A stretch of 64,000 nucleotides of DNA, taken from positions 248,001 through 312,000 of the forward strand of contig NZ_JAJLRA010000004.1 of assembly GCF_020991365.1 (NCBI RefSeq), written 5' to 3'. This document shows positions 9,581 through 17,356 of this stretch, piece by piece. The notes below the pieces were generated by a model. That model made no database searches, had not been told where the DNA came from, and saw nothing but the letters and a program-made list of their open reading frames with translations. A program made the position numbers and the translations under genes. The DNA comes from Streptacidiphilus sp. ASG 303. GTDB lineage: Bacteria; Actinomycetota; Actinomycetes; Streptomycetales; Streptomycetaceae. Positions within the stretch are counted from its first letter, which is position 1. Every line of letters begins with the position of its first letter.

Positions 9581-10780
9581 TCATGCGCCTCCCAGCTCGG
9601 TGCCGTTGATCCAGGGGACGTCCCGCTGCATGAGGAACCAGTCCGAGGGGGTCAGCGGCCGGCCCTCCTGCGGCGCGGGCACCGGGTCGTACCGGATCCG
9701 CTCCGGCTCGGCCCCGCAGGAGCGCAGCAGCGCCGCCAGCGAGTCCCCCATGCCGGGCGGCCCGCTCAGGTGCACGTCGTACCCCTCCCAGCCGCCGCGC
9801 TCCGCCAGCCCCGCGCGCAGCAGCCGCGCCGCGTCCTCCCGGCTGCCGCCGTCCTCCGGTGCGGCGAGGACGACCTCCAGCCACGGGTGGCGGCCGACCA
9901 GGGCCCGGATCCGTTCCAGGTCGTAGTGGTCGGCGTCGCTGCGGGCGCCGACGAAGGCCACCGCCGGGCGCGGGGCGGCCGCCGCCTGCTCCAGCAGCGC
10001 CCCGGTCTGCGCCCACCCCGTACCGCCGCAGACCGCCAGCAGCGGCCGGCGGGAGGCCGGGTCGAGGACGGCGCCGCCCATCGGCGGGCCCAGGCGCAGC
10101 CACTCCCCGGGGACCGCGAGGTCCACCAGCACCCCGCTGAGCAGCCCGCCGGGGATCCGGCGCACGTGGATGTCCAGGGTGCCGTCGGCGCGGGGCGCGT
10201 TCGCGACCGAGTACGGCCGCCAGACCCGGGACGCCCGGGCGCTGCACACGCTGAGGTACTGGCCCGCGGTGAACGGGTACGGCCGGTCGGGGGCGAGGGT
10301 GAGCACGGCGACGTCCGGGGCGGCCCTGCGCCGGCCGGTGATGCGGGCGTTCCACCAGGCGGGCTCGTCGGCCGGCACCGCGCGGGCGGCGTCGGTCATC
10401 GCCTGCGAGATCACCGCGTACGCCTCGCACCAGGCCTTCTCGACCTCGGCGGTCCAGGAGTGGCCGGAGAAGTGGCGCAGGGCGGCCACGAGGCTGGCGC
10501 CGACTGCCGGGTAGTGCTCCTCCAGCGCCTCGAACTTGCGGTGGTCGCGGCCGAGGGCGCCGAGGTAGGCGGTCAGCCGGCCGGGGTCCTCCAGCCGCAG
10601 CACCAGGTGGGTGAGCGCGCCGAAGAGCCGGTCGCGCTGCTCCCCCATGTCCTCGGGGAAGAGCGCGCGGACGCCCGGGTTGTGGGTGAACAGGTGGGCG
10701 TAGAAGTACTTGGCCACGTGGTCGGCACGGCGCTCCACGACGGCGAAGCTGTCGCGGAGGACCGCGGGGTCGAAGGCCAC
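9581..10780 (-). CDS. Flavohemoglobin-type globin/oxidoreductase
   Basis: A 399-residue fusion of an N-terminal globin domain (about 1-140) with an FAD-binding (about 150-250) and NAD(P)-binding domain (about 255-380), the Hmp layout. The proximal heme ligand is expected at the His of LGRDHRKFEAL. FAD contacts are seen in RPYSVANAP, and nicotinamide binding in CGGTGWAQTG. Hmp proteins convert nitric oxide to nitrate with O2 and NAD(P)H. I infer NO detoxification, but a plain heme reductase role is possible. GTG 10780 lies 11 bp after the stop of the upstream globin gene, with a weak GAGGCGA, so the two are probably co-translated. Confidence 0.85.
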   Translation of the reverse strand: MAFDPAVLRDSFAVVERRADHVAKYFYAHLFTHNPGVRALFPEDMGEQRDRLFGALTHLVLRLEDPGRLTAYLGALGRDHRKFEALEEHYPAVGASLVAALRHFSGHSWTAEVEKAWCEAYAVISQAMTDAARAVPADEPAWWNARITGRRRAAPDVAVLTLAPDRPYPFTAGQYLSVCSARASRVWRPYSVANAPRADGTLDIHVRRIPGGLLSGVLVDLAVPGEWLRLGPPMGGAVLDPASRRPLLAVCGGTGWAQTGALLEQAAAAPRPAVAFVGARSDADHYDLERIRALVGRHPWLEVVLAAPEDGGSREDAARLLRAGLAERGGWEGYDVHLSGPPGMGDSLAALLRSCGAEPERIRYDPVPAPQEGRPLTPSDWFLMQRDVPWINGTELGGA

Positions 10781-10791
10781 GGGCGGTCGCC

Positions 10792-11214
10792 TCAGGCGGC
10801 CGGGGTCGGTTCGCCCGCGGCGGCGCCGGTCATGGTGCTGCTGACCACCCCGTAGACGGCGGCCCAGGAGGCGGCGGTCTCGGGGGTCCAGGTGTCGCCC
10901 GCGAAGTGCTCCAGGGTGGCCAGCAGGCTGGCGCCGACGGCCGGGTAGTGCTCGGGGAGGGCGCCGTAGGAGGCGTGCCGGCGGCCGAGGTTCTCCAGGA
11001 TCCGGGTCAGGGCCGCGGGGTCCTCCAGGTTCGCCACGAGCGCGCCGAGGGCCGCCCACAGCCGGTCCTGCTGCTGCCCCAGGTGCTCGGCGAAGAGCCC
11101 GCGGACCTCGGGGTGGCGGGCGAAGAGGTGGTCGTAGAACCAGGCGGTCACCTCCGTCCCGTGGGGCTGGACGGCCGAAAAGCTTCTCTTGATGAGATCG
11201 GGGTTCACTGTCAC
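10792..11214 (-). CDS. Single-domain bacterial globin
   Basis: A 140-residue globin that aligns along its length with the globin half of the next gene (both contain EHYPAVGASL). The proximal His is expected in LGRRHASYGAL. It lacks the reductase domains. The start is a GTG, with a second GTG two codons later; no clear Shine-Dalgarno precedes either, and TACAGT upstream could be a -10 of a nearly leaderless transcript. As the first gene of a two-gene unit it probably binds O2 or NO and may be reduced by the flavohemoglobin partner. The tandem pair looks like a gene duplication followed by domain loss or gain. Confidence 0.85.
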   Translation of the reverse strand: MTVNPDLIKRSFSAVQPHGTEVTAWFYDHLFARHPEVRGLFAEHLGQQQDRLWAALGALVANLEDPAALTRILENLGRRHASYGALPEHYPAVGASLLATLEHFAGDTWTPETAASWAAVYGVVSSTMTGAAAGEPTPAA

Positions 11215-11478
11215 GGGGCCTGACTGTATCGATGCCGTGACTCTGCGAACAGATTGTGCAGATGAAGAGTCAGAAAGCGCTCTGTACGGTCAATTCCGGA
11301 CAGTCGTTTACAGGTCACAGGTTGAAGGGCGGACGAAGCGGAGGGCGGCCCTCCGTCCGGCTTCGCCCCGGCGCCCGGATCCGCAAGGATGCCCCGGGGC
11401 CCGTGCCTGCCCGGGAGCGCTCCGGGCAGACGCACCCCGTCCTCCCACGACCCGTCCCCCCATGAATGGAGCAGCCAC

Positions 11479-11916
11479 GTGAAGGGCTTCCGCAGCTTCC
11501 TGCTACGCGGCAACGTCGTCGACCTCGCGGTCGGCATCGTCATCGGCGCGGCCTTCACCGCCGTCGTCAACGGCTTCGTCACCGCGTTCCTCACCCCGCT
11601 GATGGGCCTGGCCACCGGCACGGTGGGCGACTACAGCAAGAAGTACTTCACGGTCGCCGGCACCCGGTTCCCCTTCGGCGCCTTCCTCAACGCGCTGATC
11701 AGCTTCGTGCTGATCGCGGCGGTGATCTACTTCCTGGTGGTGCTGCCGTTCGCCAAGCTCAGCGACCGCTTCCTGCCCCGCAAGGACATCGAGGCGCCCA
11801 AGGCCGAGTGCCCGAAGTGCCTGAGCTCCATCCCGGCCGCCGCCACCCGCTGCGCCTTCTGCACGGCCGAGCTCGGCCAGCGGCCGTTCCCCGAGCAGGC
11901 GCACACCAGGGTCTGA
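11479..11916 (+). CDS. mscL: Large-conductance mechanosensitive channel with zinc-ribbon-like tail
   Basis: A 145-residue MscL. The start is GTG 11479, giving MKGFRSFLLRGNVVDLAVGIVIGAAFT, with GGAG 7 bp upstream. TM1 is around 14-40 and TM2 around 70-92 (LISFVLIAAVIYFLVVLPF). The channel opens under membrane tension to release solutes on hypo-osmotic shock. The C-terminal cytoplasmic tail carries two CxxC knuckles (CPKCLSSIPAAATRCAFC), a putative metal ribbon absent from E. coli MscL but found in actinomycete homologues as I recall. It is divergent from the globin gene across 264 bp in which I see no further gene. Confidence 0.95.
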   Translation: MKGFRSFLLRGNVVDLAVGIVIGAAFTAVVNGFVTAFLTPLMGLATGTVGDYSKKYFTVAGTRFPFGAFLNALISFVLIAAVIYFLVVLPFAKLSDRFLPRKDIEAPKAECPKCLSSIPAAATRCAFCTAELGQRPFPEQAHTRV

Positions 11917-11984
11917 CCCGGGCGGCGCGGGGCCCCGGGCCCGCGCCCGCACCTGCGCCCGTGCGCCCGCACGCGCGTGCCGTC

Positions 11985-12017
11985 CCGGCCCGCACCGGCC
12001 CCGCCGGTGCGGGCCGG
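11985..12017. terminator. Terminator between mscL and the kinase-like gene
   Basis: A 15-bp perfect stem based on CCGGCCCGCACCGG with a 3-nt loop lies between two convergent genes. Confidence 0.75.
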
Positions 12018-12054
12018 TCCGCGTGCGGGGCCCGGCGGTGCGGACCGGCGCGGG

Positions 12055-12696
12055 TCAGCCCGGCCGCTCCACCAGCGCGGGGTGCCGCGGGTCGTCGGCG
12101 CGCACGACGACGTCGGCGGCCTCGGCCGGCCCGACCTCCTCCTCGTAGCGGGCGTACGCCGGGAGCGTCCAGCGGTCCTCCGGCGGCGTGCGCCGGGAGA
12201 GCGCGCCGGGGGTGAGCGCCAGGTGCACGGTCAGCTCGAACGGCAGCCACCGCCCCAGCAGCAGGTACCCGTCGAGCAGGAGCACCCCGCCGGGGGGCAG
12301 GTCCGCGTACGGGGCCCGGGTGGACCGGTCCGAGGCGGCGTCCCGCAGCGAGGGCAGCACCCGGCCGCTGCCGCCCGGGTCCAGCGGGGCGAGCACCTCG
12401 CGCAGCAGCCCGCCGGAGTCCAGCCAGCCGTCGTAGTAGGAGTCCGGGTCCTGGTGCCCGTACTCCAGCCGGAGCGAGGCGGGCCGCAGGAAGTCCCCGG
12501 CGGACACCCGCAGCACGGGCCGGCCGCGCAGGCGCAGCGGCGCGCAGAGGGCGTCGGCGAGGGCTCCGGGCCCTGCCGCGGGGGCGCCGTCCACGGCGAC
12601 CCGCAGCCAGGGCGTGCCCGGCAGGGCGGTGATGCGGTCCGCCAGTTCGCCGGCGAGCCGCTCGGGGGTGATGGGGCGCACGGTGGAGGGCGTCAC
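12055..12696 (-). CDS. Uridine-kinase-like P-loop fold protein with altered Walker A
   Basis: A 213-residue protein resembling nucleoside/pantothenate kinase-fold proteins annotated as uridine kinase in actinomycetes. The phosphate-binding loop reads VDGAPAAGPGALADAL: Gly and Ala are kept, but the Lys-Ser/Thr of GKS/T is replaced by Pro-Gly, so ordinary ATP binding is doubtful. Later landmarks are VSAGDFLRPASLRLEYG, DSYYDGWLD, and LLLDGYLLLGRWLP, a Walker-B-like strand. A genuine uridine kinase role is therefore uncertain. It is monocistronic, convergent with mscL, with an in-frame GTG/ATG choice at the start that does not affect the domain. Confidence 0.7.
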   Translation of the reverse strand: MTPSTVRPITPERLAGELADRITALPGTPWLRVAVDGAPAAGPGALADALCAPLRLRGRPVLRVSAGDFLRPASLRLEYGHQDPDSYYDGWLDSGGLLREVLAPLDPGGSGRVLPSLRDAASDRSTRAPYADLPPGGVLLLDGYLLLGRWLPFELTVHLALTPGALSRRTPPEDRWTLPAYARYEEEVGPAEAADVVVRADDPRHPALVERPG

Positions 12697-13042
12697 GCCC
12701 CCATCCTGCCCCGTCCGGCCGTGTGCGGCCGTGTCCGGCCGTGTCCGGCCTTATCCGGCGGGCCCGTGTGCGGCCCCGTCCGGTGCGGAGAGCGTCCCCG
12801 GGGAGGGCGGGTCTTCCCGCACCGGCCGTGCTCCGGCCGTGCCCGGCCGGGAGCCGACGGACGGGGCCGGTGGAGGGGTGCGGCCCGGAGTGCGGCAGGG
12901 CGTCCCGCCGGGCGCCGGGACCCGGCGGGACCGTGGTCCGCAGGATGCCGATTGCGACACGAGCGTTCCTCTATGCCGGAATTGATGGGTTATATGCCTA
13001 CCCTGGCCGGGGAACCGGACCCACAGACCACGAGGACCGTGC
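12697..13042. other. Intergenic region with short tandem repeat
   Basis: This 346-bp divergent region holds the promoters of the kinase-like gene (-) and the SPFH gene (+). At 12713-12757 a 10-bp unit (GTCCGGCCGT and variants) is repeated about four and a half times. At 12960-13015 the composition becomes less GC-rich, which is likely promoter DNA for the SPFH gene. I see no open reading frame with coding character. Confidence 0.5.
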
Positions 13043-14479
13043 ATGGACGTGATCCCCCGCAGCCTCCAGCGCTCCGTCCCCCGGGCGCAGCATCCCGAGG
13101 AGGAGCCGCCCGTCGGCACGGCCGAACCCTTCGACGGCCCGCCCGGACGCTCCGCCCGCCCGGACGGCCCCGTCCGCGACCCCTACGGTGGTGCGGACCC
13201 GTACGGCGACCCGGCCCGGTACGGCGGCGAACCCCGCGGCGCCGCCCGGCAGTCCGGCGCCGCCGCCGGGGCGCCGGGCGCGCCCCCCGCGGCCCGGCCC
13301 GCACCCGTCAGGCCCCTCACGGTGGCCGCGTCCCTCGCCGGGACCGCACTCGCCGACGCGCCCCTCGCCGGCGCACCCGCCGCCGGTGCGCGCCCCGCCG
13401 CGGCACCTCCCGCGGCCGCCGCGCCGTCCGCCGCCACCGCCGCGTCGTCCGCCGTCCCGGCCGGGCCCGCCCCCTCCGCAGCCGCCCCCGTCGACACCGG
13501 CACCCCGGCCGCCGCCGCAGCCGCGGCCGCCGCCGTGCACGGCCGGCGCCCGCCGCGGGCCGACGCCGGCCTGAAGGAGCACCTGCCGCGGGTCGTGCTC
13601 CCCGGCTGGGCCGCCCTCCTCCTGCTGCTCGCCTGCGCCGCCGGCGCGGAGATGCTGCTGGGCCGGGCGGGCATGCTCCCGTGGTGGCTGCCCGGACCGG
13701 CGGAGGCGTTCCCCGCCGAGCGGGTCACCGCCGCCCGCCTCGCCGTGCTGCCCGCCTGCGTCGGCCTCTTCACGCTCGCCGGCCTGATGGCCAACGTCGG
13801 CGGCGAGGCCCGGGTGCTCGCCTGCTGGGGCCACTACCGGGGCACCGTGCGCAGGACCGGCCTGGTCTGGGTCAACCCGGTCCTGCGCCGCCGCCGCGTC
13901 GACGTCCGGATCCGGCACTGGCGCAGCGAGCCGGTGGAGGCGGTGGACCGCCAGGGCGTCCCGATCCGGGTCGGCCTGCTCGTCGTCTGGCGGGTCAGGG
14001 ACACCGCCCGGGCCGTCCTCTCCGTGCTGGACCACGAGGACTACCTGCGCGAGCAGGTCCACGCCGTGCTGAGCCGCACCGCCGCCCTCCTGCCGTGCGA
14101 CACCTTCGACGGGCCCGGCCCGTCGCTGCGCGACGGGCAGTGGTTCGGCGAGGAGCTCACCCGCGCCCTGGCCGCGGAGGCCCTCCCGGTCGGCCTGGAG
14201 GTGTACTCCGTCCAGCCGCTCTCCCTGGAGTACGGGCCGGACGTCGCCGACAGCATGCGCCGCCGCCGGGTGGCCGACCTCGACGCCGGCCTGCGGAACG
14301 TCATCGTCGACGACGCGGTGGAGGCCGCCGCGCTCGCGGTGCGCCGGCTGGAGCGCGCCACCTCCCAGGAGCTGGACCGCCAGGCCCGCAGCGCGCTGAT
14401 GGAGCAGCTGCTGGTCGCCTTCGTCGCCCCGGCCGGCGTGCCCGGCGCGTCCGCGCGGCGGGACGGCCGGCGCAGGTGA
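13043..14479 (+). CDS. SPFH/Band 7 (stomatin-like) membrane protein
   Basis: A 478-residue protein starting at ATG 13043, with GAGGA 6 bp upstream. Residues 1-175 are Pro/Ala/Gly-rich and probably disordered, including a run of ten or more Ala. Two hydrophobic segments follow (about 187-206 and 232-252). The SPFH domain occupies about 265-420: AFPAERVTAARLAV precedes it, and the core shows VLACWGHYRGTVRRTGLVWVNP, EAVDRQGVPIRVGLLVVWRV and a helical C-terminus RLERATSQELDRQARSALMEQLLVAF. SPFH proteins oligomerise on membranes and organise microdomains. The partner and process here are unknown. It is followed by a strong terminator. Confidence 0.85.
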   Translation: MDVIPRSLQRSVPRAQHPEEEPPVGTAEPFDGPPGRSARPDGPVRDPYGGADPYGDPARYGGEPRGAARQSGAAAGAPGAPPAARPAPVRPLTVAASLAGTALADAPLAGAPAAGARPAAAPPAAAAPSAATAASSAVPAGPAPSAAAPVDTGTPAAAAAAAAAVHGRRPPRADAGLKEHLPRVVLPGWAALLLLLACAAGAEMLLGRAGMLPWWLPGPAEAFPAERVTAARLAVLPACVGLFTLAGLMANVGGEARVLACWGHYRGTVRRTGLVWVNPVLRRRRVDVRIRHWRSEPVEAVDRQGVPIRVGLLVVWRVRDTARAVLSVLDHEDYLREQVHAVLSRTAALLPCDTFDGPGPSLRDGQWFGEELTRALAAEALPVGLEVYSVQPLSLEYGPDVADSMRRRRVADLDAGLRNVIVDDAVEAAALAVRRLERATSQELDRQARSALMEQLLVAFVAPAGVPGASARRDGRRR

Positions 14480-14562
14480 GGCGGGGCGGCCGGGCGCCCG
14501 GGCCGGCCCCGGGGCACCCGCCGCCCGGCCCGCGCCGCCCGGCCCGCGCCCCGGCGTCCGCC

Positions 14563-14598
14563 CGGTTCCGGCCCGGGGCCGCCCCCGGGCCGGAACCG
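14563..14598. terminator. Terminator between SPFH and aldo/keto reductase genes
   Basis: A perfect 16-bp stem (CGGTTCCGGCCCGGGG and complement) with a 4-nt loop lies in the 153-bp gap between convergent genes. Confidence 0.85.
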
Positions 14599-14632
14599 CC
14601 GCGGGCCCCCGCCCCGGGCCGGACCTGTCCGC

Positions 14633-15586
14633 TCAGGCGGACGCCGCGGTGAGCGCCGCCAGCTCGTCCGCCGTCAGCTCCAGCTCCGCCGCCGCCAGCA
14701 GTGCCGGCACCTGCTCCACCGTGCGGGCGCTGGCGATCGGTGCGGCCACCGTCGGCTGCGCCGCCAGCCAGGCCAGCGCCACCGTGGCGACCTCCGCGCC
14801 GCGGGCGGCGGCGACCGCGTCCAGTGCCTCCAGGACCCTCGGCCCGCGCGGGTCCTCCAGGTACTTCCCCGCGCCGGCCGCCCGCGCGCTCTCCACCGCG
14901 GCGCCCCCCGGCCGGTACTTGCCGGTGAGGAAGCCCGAGGCCAGCGCGAAGTACGGCACCGCGGAGAGGCCGTGCCGGGCGGCGGTCTCCGCGAGGGGGC
15001 CCTCGTAGGTCCCGCGGGAGACCAGGTTGTAGTGCGGCTGGACGGCCACGTACCTGGCCAGCCCCTCCCGCTCGGAGGCCGCCAGCGCCTCCTCCAGCCG
15101 CTCCGGGCTGATGTTGGAGGCCGCGATGTGGCGGACCTTGCCCGCGCGGACCAGTTCGTCCAGCGCGCCGAGGAACTCCTCGACCGGGGTCTCCGGGTCG
15201 TCGAAGTGGGTGTACAGCAGGTCGATGCGGTCGGTCTGCAGCCGGCGCAGGGAGTCCTCGGCCGCGGCGCGGACGTTCGCGGCCCGCAGGCCCTTGCGCT
15301 CGGGGTGCGCGCCCACCTTGGTGGCGACCACGACGGCGTCGCGGTTGCCCCGGGACCGCATCCACCTGCCGATGACCGTCTCGGACTCGCCGCCGGAGTT
15401 CCCCGGCGCCCAGGCCGAGTAGACGTCGGCGGTGTCGACGAAGTTGCCGCCGCCGGCCGCGTAGGCGTCGAGGACGGCGAAGGACTGCTGCTCGTCCGCG
15501 GTCCAGCCGAAGACGTTGCCGCCGAGGGAGAGGGGGAGGACGGCCAGGTCGGAGCCGCCGAGGGTCACCATGCGCTTGTCGGTCAT
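14633..15586 (-). CDS. Aldo/keto reductase
   Basis: A 317-residue TIM-barrel oxidoreductase of the AKR superfamily, expected to reduce aldehydes or ketones with NADPH in the cytoplasm. Catalytic tetrad residues are recognisable: Asp in FVDTADVYSAWAPG, Tyr of that same motif, Lys in VVVATKVG, and His in LLYTHFDDP. The NADP-binding C-terminus contains AAPIASARTVEQV. The start at ATG 15586 has no strong Shine-Dalgarno; an ATG five codons later is an alternative. It stands alone, and the physiological substrate cannot be told from sequence. Confidence 0.92.
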   Translation of the reverse strand: MTDKRMVTLGGSDLAVLPLSLGGNVFGWTADEQQSFAVLDAYAAGGGNFVDTADVYSAWAPGNSGGESETVIGRWMRSRGNRDAVVVATKVGAHPERKGLRAANVRAAAEDSLRRLQTDRIDLLYTHFDDPETPVEEFLGALDELVRAGKVRHIAASNISPERLEEALAASEREGLARYVAVQPHYNLVSRGTYEGPLAETAARHGLSAVPYFALASGFLTGKYRPGGAAVESARAAGAGKYLEDPRGPRVLEALDAVAAARGAEVATVALAWLAAQPTVAAPIASARTVEQVPALLAAAELELTADELAALTAASA

Positions 15587-15753
15587 GCAGGGGCCAACGT
15601 ATCGGCGCCGCCCGTTGTTTCACCCCGCCGGACCCGGTCCCGGCCCCGGTCGCACCGTTCGCCGGAGCGCCGCCGGACCGCCGTCGGGCCGACCGCAACT
15701 CCTCCGGGGGACCGGGGTCCCGCGGGGGCCCCGGGTTCGTTAGAGTCCTCGCC

Positions 15754-15939
15754 ATGGCCGACAACGACATCGACCCCGCCGCCTCCACCCAGATGTTCCG
15801 GGCTTTCGTCGACACCCCGGAACCCCGCACCCCCGCCGCCACCGGCACCGACGGCGGCAGCCGCACCGGCGTGATCGCCGCCGTGGTGATCGCCGCCGTG
15901 GTCGTCGTGGCCGCGGTCGCCTGGCTCGCCTTCTCCTGA
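15754..15939 (+). CDS. Small single-pass membrane protein
   Basis: A 61-residue protein. About 38 hydrophilic residues (ADNDIDPAASTQMFRAFVDTPEP, then a Gly/Ser linker) lead to one C-terminal hydrophobic helix, VIAAVVIAAVVVVAAVAWLAF. That makes it a likely tail-anchored membrane protein with its N-terminus in the cytoplasm. Codon use is typical of the host. It is divergent from the aldo/keto reductase by 167 bp. I do not recognise a family, and no function is assigned. Confidence 0.65.
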   Translation: MADNDIDPAASTQMFRAFVDTPEPRTPAATGTDGGSRTGVIAAVVIAAVVVVAAVAWLAFS

Positions 15940-16073
15940 CCGTTCCGCCTCCCCGACCTGCGTCCCCGACCCGCCTCTCCGGTCCTCCGCCCCGGCCGAC
16001 CGGCCGGGGCCGTCCGCCCTCCGGGCCGGCCGGCAGTCCGGCCGGCCGGCGCGCGGCCGGGGTCCCCGGGCCG

Positions 16074-16127
16074 CACGTCCGGTCACCTCACGTCCGGTCA
16101 CCTCACGTCCGGTGGCCGCACGTCCGG
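16074..16127 (+). repeat. 15-bp tandem repeat, about 3.6 copies
   Basis: The unit CACGTCCGGTCACCT occurs twice exactly (16074-16088, 16089-16103), then as CACGTCCGGTGGCCG, then CACGTCCGG. It is non-coding. Confidence 0.85.
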
Positions 16128-16210
16128 CAGGGAGCCGCCGGTCGCTTCCGTGCGCCCGGCGGAGGGGCGCACGCCAGGCGGTGCGCGCCCCCGGCGCGAG
16201 CCCGGTCGAC

Positions 16211-16224
16211 GTTCCACGTGGAAC
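16211..16224. promoter_or_regulatory. parS-like palindrome
   Basis: GTTCCACGTGGAAC is a perfect 14-bp palindrome. The ParB site of Streptomyces, as I know it, is GTTTCACGTGAAAC, so this differs by one symmetric base pair in each arm. It could be a weak ParB site, consistent with a core, origin-side location, or an operator for the phosphatase gene 47 bp downstream. Confidence 0.45.
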
Positions 16225-16270
16225 ATCCACCGAACGCCAGTCCATCAGCCCCACCCCCCGGGAGGAAGCG

Positions 16271-17239
16271 ATGACCGACCGCCAGCAGCCGCCCGCCGAG
16301 GCCGTCGCCACCGCCCCGTCCGGCGTGGAGGCGGCCTCCGGCGCCCCCGCCGTCGCCGACCGGCCCGCGGCCCGCAGCCTCGGCCTCGGGGGCGCCCTCA
16401 ACGCCCGCGACCTCGGCGGCTACCGCACCGCCGACGGGCGCACCGTCCGCCACGGGGCGGCCCTGCGCAGCGACGCCCTGCACCGGCTCTCCGCCGAGGA
16501 CCTCGAAGCCCTCAGCGTCCTCGGCCTGCGCCAGGTCGTCGACCTGCGGGGCCTCGCCGAGGTCCGGGAGAACGGGCCGGACCGGGTGCCCGGCCTGCCC
16601 GTCGCGGAGATCGACGCCGCCGAGCACTCCGCCACCCCGATGACCGTCGTCCCGGAGGACCCGGACGGCGTCACCCTGCACCACCTGCCGGTGTACTCCC
16701 ACCACTTCGACATCTACGTGGCCCTGCGCGACGCCCTCGCCGGCCGCGACCCCGCCTCCCAGCGCGCCCTGCTCGGCGACGGGGGCGGCGAGGCGATCAT
16801 GACCGGCCTCTACCGCTGGTTCGTCACCGACGAGGACGCCCGCGGCCGCTTCGCCCGCGTCCTGCGGCTGCTGGCGCAGCCGGGCGGCACGCCCCTGCTC
16901 TTCCACTGCACCGCGGGCAAGGACCGCACCGGCTGGACCGCCGCCGTGCTGCTCACCGCGCTCGGCGTCGACCGGGACACCGTCTTCGACGACTACCTGC
17001 TCACCAACGAGCGCCACGCCGTCCTCGTGGAGCGGATCATGGAGGCCTTCGGCACCCGCGGGGTCATGGAGGAGCCGGAGCTGCTGCTGCCCGTCTACCG
17101 CGCCGAGGCCGCCTACCTGGAGGCCGCCTTCGCCGAGGTCGAGGCGGGCTGGCCGGACTTCGACGGCTTCCTCGCGGACGGCCTCGGCCTCGGCGACGAC
17201 GTGCTGCGGGGTCTGCGGGCCAACCTGCTGGAGGGCTGA
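16271..17239 (+). CDS. Tyrosine/serine protein phosphatase (PTP-like)
   Basis: A 322-residue protein starting at ATG 16271 after GGAGGAA (4 bp spacing). The catalytic P-loop HCTAGKDRTGW is a full CX5R signature, near residue 215. Upstream family motifs are NARDLGGYRTADGRTVRHGAALRSD and VVDLRGLAEVRENGPDRV, as in the Y_phosphatase3 family (MptpB/IphP-like). These are cytosolic or secreted phosphatases acting on phospho-Tyr, -Ser or phosphoinositides; no signal peptide is seen here. The first 35 residues are low complexity. It is monocistronic; the target is unknown. Confidence 0.92.
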   Translation: MTDRQQPPAEAVATAPSGVEAASGAPAVADRPAARSLGLGGALNARDLGGYRTADGRTVRHGAALRSDALHRLSAEDLEALSVLGLRQVVDLRGLAEVRENGPDRVPGLPVAEIDAAEHSATPMTVVPEDPDGVTLHHLPVYSHHFDIYVALRDALAGRDPASQRALLGDGGGEAIMTGLYRWFVTDEDARGRFARVLRLLAQPGGTPLLFHCTAGKDRTGWTAAVLLTALGVDRDTVFDDYLLTNERHAVLVERIMEAFGTRGVMEEPELLLPVYRAEAAYLEAAFAEVEAGWPDFDGFLADGLGLGDDVLRGLRANLLEG

Positions 17240-17277
17240 GCCGGGCCCGGGCCACGGAGACGCGGGGCCGGGGCGCC

Positions 17278-17322
17278 CGGACCACGCGGACCATGCGGAC
17301 CGCGCGGACCGCGCGGACCACC
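17278..17322 (+). repeat. 9-bp tandem repeat, five copies
   Basis: The unit CGGACCNNG/C occurs five times in a row just after the phosphatase gene and before the stop of the sigN-like gene. It is non-coding. Confidence 0.8.
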
Positions 17323-17356
17323 GTCCCGGGCCGGTGGCGGCCCGGGACGCGGCGTC

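Larger units (their letters stand above)
9422..9582 (+). repeat. 161-bp direct repeat carrying tRNA-Arg, copy 2
   Basis: The second exact copy of 9089-9249. Its right edge reaches the stop codon of the flavohemoglobin gene at 9581, so the duplicated terminator also closes that convergent gene. Confidence 0.97.
15940..16270 (+). other. Intergenic region with tandem repeat and parS-like site
   Basis: 331 bp without a gene. It contains a 15-bp tandem repeat (16074-16127) and, 47 bp before the phosphatase start, the palindrome at 16211-16224. A short GGCCGG-rich hairpin near 16000-16045 may terminate the small membrane protein gene. Confidence 0.6.
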
